Shown: in pieces, positions 56,932 to 64,000 of the stretch
Layout of the letters: the number at the start of each line of letters is the position of its first letter
Numbering within the stretch: position 1 is the first letter of the stretch
NCBI GenBank assembly: GCA_964057225.1
Contig: OZ059898.1
Location: 1,426,001-1,490,000, forward strand
DNA length: 64,000 bases
Reading direction: 5' to 3'
DNA from: Auanema rhodensis
Lineage: Eukaryota; Nematoda; Chromadorea; Rhabditida; Rhabditidae
The notes under the pieces: generated by a model
Told to the model about the DNA's origin: nothing
Seen by the model: only the letters and a program-made list of their open reading frames with translations
Database searches by the model: none
Position numbers and translations under genes: made by a program

Positions 56932-59408
56932 GTGGACGCGAACAGGTCTATTTTGGGTTCACCCCATTTGGAAAATATTGATCTAGTGATCTCCGGATGG
57001 AGCGACCAGTCTTCCTTCAAAATTCTGCCGCGGGACAGGCAGTCGGCAGCCGTATTGACTTTTCCCGCTATATGCGATGCTCTGATTCTGAGCTTACGGG
57101 TATCGGCAAATTGCCATAACTCCAGTGCTAATCTAGTGCCCTTCTGGGATTGACTCCCGCCCCTACGGTTGATGTAGGCAATGGCAGAAGTATTATCTAA
57201 GAGTAAGAGAACGTCGAGATTGCGCCAAGTCTTGCCGAACTCTGTTAGACCCTTCTTTGCTGCAATCAGCTCCAGCCAGTTTATATGGTAGTTAATGCGT
57301 TCTGCCTCGGACCAAGATCCTGACAAGGTATTACCTTCCCACGAAGCGCCAAAACCCTCCAGGGAGGCATCTGAGGTAATGGAGTATCGGGGAGAAAAGA
57401 GCGTGAACGAGGATACTTCTGATAGGCGGGGAACGTCCTTGGTTCGAAGATCCTCCAGGATCTTTCTTAACGATCGATCTATTCTTAGAATCTGAGGGAA
57501 GGCATTGGGATCATTTACGTTCGTAATTCCTTTAAGCCGTAGGAGGAAGTGCAGTTCACGGTTTCTGAAGGAGAGGTTAGGTGCTACCAGAGACGCAAAG
57601 TTCAATTTTCCCATTAGCGAGGCTAATGCTCTTATACTCAGCTCTGATTGAGCTGTTAAACGAGTGAGAGACTCGAGCAAACCCTTTTTCTTGGCCTTTG
57701 GGAGAGACCAGCTCATCGATCTTGAATTCAGCTGAATACCAAGAAATTCTATTTCTTGTGTGGGTATCATAATTGATTTATCCCAGTTTATCGTAAAACC
57801 CGCGCGATCAAAAGTAATTAGAATCTCTGTTAGTTGGGACCTGAGACAATCAGGATCCTCCGAGATGAACAGCCAGTCATCTAAGTAGTTGATGAGATTG
57901 ATCCCTTTACCCCGAAAATGGGATACCAGAACACGCATTAGCTTATGGAATATGTAGGGGGCGGAGCTCAGCCCAAAAGGGAGTGCTCTAAATAGGAAAG
58001 TGCGCCCCTCTGCTGTGAAAGCTAGGAAGGGTTGATCCTTCGGGTCGATACTAATCGCGTGGTAGGCTGAATGGAAATCGATTTTGATCATGAAATTATC
58101 CTGTCGTAGGAGCGACGGGATGTCCCGAAGGGATTCTAGCTTGAACTTGGGTACTCGAAGAAAAGTGTTCAGGCGCTTTAAATTGAGGATGAAACGGGCC
58201 GTGCCGTCCGCCTTGGGAACGTGGAAGGTCGGGGATATGAAAACCTTCTCCCTCGGGGCGGCCTCTCGAATGGCGCCAGTGTACAGCAGTTCCTGGATAT
58301 CCGACCTGGGTTGCTCCGGCAAGGTAGAGCAGATGGGTGGCAGCGATAAAGGTGGAGGTGTGCGGGCAAAGGGGATACTATAGCCCTGAACCGCGTTAAG
58401 GATCTCCTTGTCCCTGGAGATGGACGCCCAAAAGGTTGTGGTGGAGGATACCCGGCATGCGAAAGGAAAAGTGACTAACCTCTTTCTCTGGTTAGTAGCG
58501 AACGTTGAGAAGGTAGCTTGTCTCTTGGGAGCTGAGCGTGGCCGTTGGGCATCATTCCTGCGAGGAGTTGTTCTGGAGCTTCTGGACAGTTCGGAGTACG
58601 ACGATAGTTCTGCTCTGAGCTTCTTGCCAAACAGTTCGGGTGCCGAATCCTCTGGAGCGTTGTCTACCGGGATCACGGTTCCATAGATGGGAGACTTCTT
58701 GAAGCTAGGCATGGCTCGGTAGGGTTGAGAGATCTTCATCTTGGTTACAGCACACTCTCGCAAGTTGGTGCAGTGGGTCTTGATGTTAGCGCTGAGGAAG
58801 CGCTCCACTATGGCAAAGTATGCCTCCTGTTTTGTTGACAGACGAGAGTCCCTATCTATCCTGCCCAGCTTGCGAATTATCTTGATGTTAGAAAGAACGA
58901 TTAGATCATTCTCGTATGCCGTGCGTATCTCAGCTTCGGACAGACGGATAGTGGGCTTGATGTTATTGTCCACGTGAGTAGTGTAGCGGTCGTCCAAGAC
59001 CGGTAGTCGAGCGAACGGTGAGTCGATATTAGGGAGTTCCGAGATGAGCTCAGCTCTCTCGGTCGAGGACATGAGCAGTCCCGAGGCGAGTCTCTCGAAA
59101 TCAGCAGTCTCGGAGGAAGATAGGCGAACGAGTGGCCTAGATCTGGGTCCGTGTGCCTCCGGTGGCATGGGGACCGTTTCGTCTTCGTCGTCCTCTGAAT
59201 AGAGGTCCTCTTTCTCGGGCTGGTCCGAGTTCGGAGGTGGTGGGGAAGGAGCTTCTACCCTTCTCCTCTCGACGTGTTGACGGTCGGTGGAGATAGACGT
59301 TGGAGATGTTGAGCGTGACGATCTCGAAGAAGAAGAGCTGAAGGCTCGTACTCTTCTCGGAGAAGTTTCAGTCGGGGCTTGTCCCTGACGAGTGTGGCTT
59401 GGAGCCAT
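56586..59408 (-). CDS. DIRS Gag-like / reverse transcriptase / RNase H / Dam-like ORF, 940 aa
   Basis: This ORF would make the element's cDNA. Residues 1-330 are Gag-like in position: a Ser/Arg-rich and acidic start (about 23-80), then a helical stretch with RLSEAEIRTAYENDLI; no CCHC knuckle is seen. The RT domain spans about 385-575, with motif A IKIDFHSAY (D444), LPFGLSSAP (477-484) and the active site YLDD (508-511). RNase H follows at about 675-795, with D680, E713, D738 and D789. The tail (about 818-900) has DLFAS, NALLFNW and FPPF (864-867), which fits the Dam-type N6-adenine methyltransferase region of DIRS proteins, with F in place of the usual D or N of the PPY/F motif. No separate gag ORF exists; only 31 bases separate the start from the ITR. 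The last 115 codons overlap the recombinase ORF. The methionine at 59408 is the first in frame. Confidence 0.94.
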   Translation of the reverse strand: MAPSHTRQGQAPTETSPRRVRAFSSSSSRSSRSTSPTSISTDRQHVERRRVEAPSPPPPNSDQPEKEDLYSEDDEDETVPMPPEAHGPRSRPLVRLSSSETADFERLASGLLMSSTERAELISELPNIDSPFARLPVLDDRYTTHVDNNIKPTIRLSEAEIRTAYENDLIVLSNIKIIRKLGRIDRDSRLSTKQEAYFAIVERFLSANIKTHCTNLRECAVTKMKISQPYRAMPSFKKSPIYGTVIPVDNAPEDSAPELFGKKLRAELSSYSELSRSSRTTPRRNDAQRPRSAPKRQATFSTFATNQRKRLVTFPFACRVSSTTTFWASISRDKEILNAVQGYSIPFARTPPPLSLPPICSTLPEQPRSDIQELLYTGAIREAAPREKVFISPTFHVPKADGTARFILNLKRLNTFLRVPKFKLESLRDIPSLLRQDNFMIKIDFHSAYHAISIDPKDQPFLAFTAEGRTFLFRALPFGLSSAPYIFHKLMRVLVSHFRGKGINLINYLDDWLFISEDPDCLRSQLTEILITFDRAGFTINWDKSIMIPTQEIEFLGIQLNSRSMSWSLPKAKKKGLLESLTRLTAQSELSIRALASLMGKLNFASLVAPNLSFRNRELHFLLRLKGITNVNDPNAFPQILRIDRSLRKILEDLRTKDVPRLSEVSSFTLFSPRYSITSDASLEGFGASWEGNTLSGSWSEAERINYHINWLELIAAKKGLTEFGKTWRNLDVLLLLDNTSAIAYINRRGGSQSQKGTRLALELWQFADTRKLRIRASHIAGKVNTAADCLSRGRILKEDWSLHPEITRSIFSKWGEPKIDLFASTWNAKCALFYSFFPDCAALGVNALLFNWQQLPDGLLYVFPPFHLLHKTLGKLASSQRSAIVIAPFWKSQMWFPLLQERSKEPPLLLQHPNLLSDREGNPHPLLQSPNFQLAAWKI

Positions 59409-59439
59409 GGACGATCGTATGTGAGGCTCAACGAAAAAA

Positions 59440-59587
59440 CTGGAATGAATAGGGACGATCGCTTACTCTCACTGTTTCCCGCCCAAAGAAACGTGGGAAA
59501 GGGAACCTGAGAGATAATTTGAATTTTTTTTTGTTTGTTTTATGTGAGGACCTATTACGAAATAAAGCATTTCGAATAAATATAATT
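59440..59587 (-). repeat. 5' inverted terminal repeat (148 bp)
   Basis: This is the inverted partner of 55194-55342. In the element's direction it is the 5' end and would hold the promoter, as the left terminal repeat does in DIRS1. It begins aattatattt, which is TATA-like, but no transcription start can be assigned. The following 59409-59439 is a 31-base leader before the RT ORF. Confidence 0.92.
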
Positions 59588-62500
59588 TTTGTCAAAATGT
59601 TTTTGGAAGCAATGTTGAGTGTACATGGAAACTCAACATACACTAATGCATCATTTTTCAAACGACCATAACTAATTTTTGTATTAAGCGTTTCTCAATG
59701 TAGTATAGTGCATTCGATGCGGATTTTTAAGCTGCGTCGATCTGTGTTATTAGATTTGCGCTAGCTTAAAAATGCACCGAGATATCAACTGATATAAGTT
59801 CACACTTATATCCTCGATTTTCACCCTGAAGAATTAATTTTTTCGTTGAATAACATTGTCCATCGTCTTTGCCTTGAAAAAAGGAAACTAAAAACATCTA
59901 CTTTTTGCCAAATTATTTTGAAATTTTTCGAAAAAATTTTTGTCAAAATGTTTTTGGAAGCAATGTTGAGTGTACATGGAAACTCAACATACACTAATGC
60001 ATCATTTTTCGAACGATCATAACTAATTTTTGTATTAAGCGTTTCTCAATGTAGTATAGTGCATTCGATGCGGATTTTTAAGCTGCGTCGATCTGTGTTA
60101 TCAGATTTGCGCTAGCTTGAAAATGCACCGAGATATCAACTGATATAAGTTCACACTTATATCCTCGATTTTCACCCTGAAGAATTAATTTTTTCGTTGA
60201 ATAACATTGTCCATCGTCTTTGCCTTGAAAAAAGGAATCTAAAAACATCTACTTTTTGCTAAATTATTTTGAAATTTTTCGAAAAAATTTTTGTCAAAAT
60301 GTTTTTGGAAGCAATGTTGAGTGTACATGGAAACTCAACATACACTAATGCATCATTTTTCAAACGATCATAACTAATTTTTGTATTAAGCGTTTCTCAG
60401 TGTAGTAGAGTGCATTCGATGCGGATTTTTAAGCTGCGTCGATCTGTGTTATCAGATTTGCGCTAGCTTAAAAATGCACCGAGATATCAACTGATATAAG
60501 TTCACACTTATATCCTCGATTTTCACCCTGAAGAATTAATTTTTTCGTTGAATAACATTGTCCATCGTCTTTGCCTTGAAAAAAGGAATCTAAAAACATC
60601 TACTTTTTGCTAAATTATTTTGAAATTTTTCGAAAAAAGTTTTGTCAAAATGTTTTTGGAAGCAATGTTGAGTGTACATGGAAACTCAACATCCACTAAT
60701 GCATCATTTTTCAAACGATCATAACTAATTTTTGTATTAAGCGTTTCTCAATGTAGTAGAGTGCATTCGATGCGGATTTTTAAGCTGCGTCGATCTGTGT
60801 TATCAGATTTGCGCTAGCTTAAAAATGCACCGAGATATCAACTGATATAAGTTCACACTTATATCCTCGATTTTCACCCTGAAGAATTAATTTTTTCGTT
60901 GAATAACATTGTCCATCGTCTTTGCCTTGAAAAAAGGAATCTAAAAACATCTACTTTTTGCTAAATTATTTTGAAATTTTTCGAAAAAATTTTTGTCAAA
61001 ATGTTTTTGGAAGCAATGTTGAGTGTACATGGAAACTCAACATACACTAATGCATCATTTTTCAAACGATCATAACTAATTTTTGTATTAAGCGTTTCTC
61101 AGTGTAGTAGAGTGCATTCGATGCGGATTTTTAAGCTGCGTCGATCTGTGTTATCAGATTTGCGCTAGCTTAAAAATGCACCGAGATATCAACTGATATA
61201 AGTTCACACTTATATCCTCGATTTTCACCCTGAAGAATTAATTTTTTCGTTGAATAACATTGTCCATCGTCTTTGCCTTGAAAAAAGGAATCTAAAAACA
61301 TCTACTTTTTGCTAAATTATTTTGAAATTTTTCGAAAAAATTTTTGTCAAAATGTTTTTGGAAGCAATGTTGAGTGTACATGGAAACTCAACATCCACTA
61401 ATGCATCATTTTTCAAACGATCATAACTAATTTCTGTATTAAGCGTTTCTCAATGTAGTAGAGTGCATTCGATGCGGATTTTTAAGCTGCGTCGATCTGT
61501 GTTATCAGATTTGCGCTAGCTTAAAAATGCACCGAGATATCAACTGATATAAGTTCACACTTATATCCTCGATTTTCACCCTGAAGAATTAATTTTTTCG
61601 TTGAATAACATTGTCCATCGTCTTTGCCTTGAAAAAAGGAATCTAAAAACATCTACTTTTTGCTAAATTATTTTGAAATTTTTTGAAAAAATTTTTGTCA
61701 AAATGTTTTTGGAAGCAATGTTGAGTATACATGGAAACTCAACATACACTAATGCATCATTTTTCAAACGATCATAACTAATTTTTGTATTGAGCGTTTC
61801 TCAATGTAGTATAGTGCATTCGATGCGGATTTTTAAGCTGCGTCGATCTGTGTTATTAGATTTGCGCTAGCTTAAAAATGCACCGAGATATCAACTGATA
61901 TAAGTTCACACTTATATCCTCGATTTTCACCCTGAAGAATTAATTTTTTCGTTGAATAACATTGTCCATCGTCTTTGCCTTGAAAAAAGGAATCTAAAAA
62001 CATCTACTTTTTGCTAAATTATTTTGAAATTTTTCGAAAAAATTTTTGTCAAAATGTTTTTGGAAGCAATGTTGAGTGTACATGGAAACTCAACATACAC
62101 TAATGCATCATTTTTCAAACGATCATAACTAATTTTTGTATTAAGCGTTTCTCAGTGTAGTAGAGTGCATTCGATGCGGATTTTTAAGCTGCGTCGATCT
62201 GTGTTATCAGATTTGCGCTAGCTTAAAAATGCACCGAGATATCAACTGATATAAGTTCACACTTATATCCTCGATTTTCACCCTGAAGAATTAATTTTTT
62301 CGTTGAATAACATTGTCCATCGTCTTTGCCTTGAAAAAAGGAATCTAAAAACATCTACTTTTTGCTAAATTATTTTGAAATTTTTCGAAAAAATTTTTGT
62401 CAAAATGTTTTTGGAAGCAATGTTGAGTGTACATGGAAACTCAACATCCACTAATGCATCATTTTTCAAACGATCATAACTAATTTTTGTATTAAGCGTT

Positions 62501-64000
62501 TCTCAATGTAGTAGAGTGCATTCGATGCGGATTTTTAAGCTGCGTCGATCTGTGTTATCAGATTTGCGCTAGCTTAAAAATGCACCGAGATATCAACTGA
62601 TATAAGTTCACACTTATATCCTCGATTTTCACCCTGAAGAATTAATTTTTTCGTTGAATAACATTGTCCATCGTCTTTGCCTTGAAAAAAGGAATCTAAA
62701 AACATCTACTTTTTGCTAAATTATTTTGAAATTTTTTGAAAAAATTTTTGTCAAAATGTTTTTGGAAGCAATGTTGAGTGTACATGGAAACTCAACATAC
62801 ACTAATGCATCATTTTTCAAACGATCATAACTAATTTTTGTATTAAGCGTTTCTCAATGTAGTATAGTGCATTCGATGCGGATTTTTAAGCTGCGTCGAT
62901 CTGTGTTATCAGATTTGCGCTAGCTTAAAAATGCACCGAGATATCAACTGATATAAGTTCACACTTATATCCTCGATTTTCACCCTGAAGAATTAATTTT
63001 TTCGTTGAATAACATTGTCCATCGTCTTTGCCTTGAAAAAAGGAATCTAAAAACATCTACTTTTTGCTAAATTATTTTGAAATTTTTCGAAAAAATTTTT
63101 GTCAAAATGTTTTTGGAAGCAATGTTGAGTGTACATGGAAACTCAACATCCACTAATGCATCATTTTTCAAACGATCATAACTAATTTTTGTATTAAGCG
63201 TTTCTCAATGTAGTAGAGTGCATTCGATGCGGATTTTTAAGCTGCGTCGATCTGTGTTATCAGATTTGCGCTAGCTTAAAAATGCACCGAGATATCAACT
63301 GATATAAGTTCACACTTATATCCTCGATTTTCACCCTGAAGAATTAATTTTTTCGTTGAATAACATTGTCCATCGTCTTTGCCTTGAAAAAAGGAATCTA
63401 AAAACATCTACTTTTTGCTAAATTATTTTGAAATTTTTTGAAAAAATTTTTGTCAAAATGTTTTTGGAAGCAATGTTGAGTGTACATGGAAACTCAACAT
63501 ACACTAATGCATCATTTTTCAAACGATCATAACTAATTTTTGTATTAAGCGTTTCTCAATGTAGTATAGTGCATTCGATGCGGATTTTTAAGCTGCGTCG
63601 ATCTGTGTTATCAGATTTGCGCTAGCTTAAAAATGCACCGAGATATCAACTGATATAAGTTCACACTTATATCCTCGATTTTCACCCTGAAGAATTAATT
63701 TTTTCGTTGAATAACATTGTCCATCGTCTTTGCCTTGAAAAAAGGAATCTAAAAACATCTACTTTTTGCTAAATTATTTTGAAATTTTTCGAAAAAATTT
63801 TTGTCAAAATGTTTTTGGAAGCAATGTTGAGTATACATGGAAACTCAACATACACTAATGCATCATTTTTCAAACGATCATAACTAATTTTTGTATTGAG
63901 CGTTTCTCAATGTAGTATAGTGCATTCGATGCGGATTTTTAAGCTGCGTCGATCTGTGTTATTAGATTTGCGCTAGCTTAAAAATGCACCGAGATATCAA
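59588..64000. repeat. 351-bp satellite DNA array, right block (about 12.6 monomers)
   Basis: This is the same satellite in the same orientation and phase as the left block; the monomer broken by the retrotransposon resumes at 59588. It carries its own marker variants, not seen as a set on the left: gtagtagagtgc instead of gtagtatagtgc (60403, 60754, 61105, 62158), catccactaatg (60690, 61392, 62447, 63149), tattagatttg (59749, 61855, 63961) and gagtatacatgg (61726, 63831). The 2106-bp spacing of the last two shows a six-monomer higher-order period, and the alternating catccact copies suggest a dimer within it. The array runs off the window end. No gene is visible. Confidence 0.98.

Larger units (their letters stand above)
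55161..59587 (-). mobile_element. DIRS-type tyrosine recombinase retrotransposon, apparently complete
   Basis: The 4427-bp element sits inside one satellite monomer and reads on the minus strand. In its own direction it has a 148-bp 5' ITR, a short leader of 31 bases, a Gag-like/RT/RNase H/Dam-like ORF, an overlapping tyrosine recombinase ORF, an internal complementary region, a 245-bp spacer, a 149-bp inverted 3' ITR and a 33-bp terminal extension. Inverted terminal repeats, an ICR matching both joined ends, RT plus tyrosine recombinase, and no target-site duplication are together the hallmarks of the DIRS group. Ngaro and PAT elements have split direct repeats instead, and LTR elements use a DDE integrase, so those are excluded. 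The ORFs have no stop or frameshift and the ITRs differ by two substitutions and one A, so it looks young. It is visibly richer in GC than the satellite around it. Confidence 0.95.

Noticed and set aside
55817-58977. Several plus-strand frames of 66-99 codons and one minus-strand frame of 63 codons inside the element
   Set aside because: All lie opposite or out of frame with the RT and recombinase ORFs, which have clear catalytic motifs; they are shadows.
55161-59587. LTR retrotransposon, Ngaro/PAT or Crypton as alternative classification
   Set aside because: The terminal repeats are inverted rather than direct or split-direct, RT is present (Cryptons lack it), there is no DDE integrase, and an ICR is present; only the DIRS group fits.
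59428-59661. 77-codon minus-strand frame across the right junction
   Set aside because: Chimera of satellite and ITR sequence formed by the insertion.
1-64000. CRISPR-like regular spacing
   Set aside because: The whole 351-bp unit repeats, with no short repeat alternating with unique spacers.

Overview
The window is eukaryotic repetitive DNA, most likely from animal heterochromatin. About 59.6 of the 64 kb is one satellite family: an AT-rich monomer of 351 bp repeated head to tail, always in the same orientation. There are about 157 monomers in 1-55160 and about 12.6 in 59588-64000. No host gene, tRNA, rRNA, operon or CRISPR array is visible. Species cannot be fixed from the sequence. An invertebrate is a reasonable guess, because DIRS-type retrotransposons are common there, but fish, amphibians and slime moulds also carry them.

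The satellite is a mosaic. Diagnostic substitutions and single-base indels mark blocks of 2, 3, 4, 5, 6 and 13 monomers that have been copied in tandem at different times. The largest and cleanest has a period of 4560 bp (about 45174-49733, repeated at 49734-54010), and I found no difference between its copies at the sites compared. Variant sets also change along the array, with zones at roughly 1-21 kb, 21-34 kb, 34-54 kb and 59.6-64 kb. Every monomer carries three inverted-repeat (hairpin) elements. The short reading frames of 63, 65 and 89 codons that recur in the satellite are shadows of the repeat.

The array is interrupted once, at 55161-59587, by a 4427-bp tyrosine-recombinase retrotransposon of the DIRS group, lying on the minus strand (its 5' end is at 59587). 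It appears structurally complete. It has inverted terminal repeats of 148 and 149 bp, a 33-bp extension on its 3' end, and a long ORF with a Gag-like N-terminus followed by reverse transcriptase, RNase H and a Dam-methyltransferase-like region. An overlapping tyrosine recombinase ORF follows, and then a 73-bp internal complementary region (ICR) that exactly matches the joined ends of the element. In the accepted DIRS model the RT/RH makes DNA from the element RNA, the ICR acts as the splint that lets the two ends join into a circle, and the recombinase inserts that circle without duplicating the target. The junctions here agree: the satellite resumes with no target-site duplication and no loss. 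Intact ORFs, nearly identical ITRs and a perfect ICR suggest a recent, possibly still active insertion.
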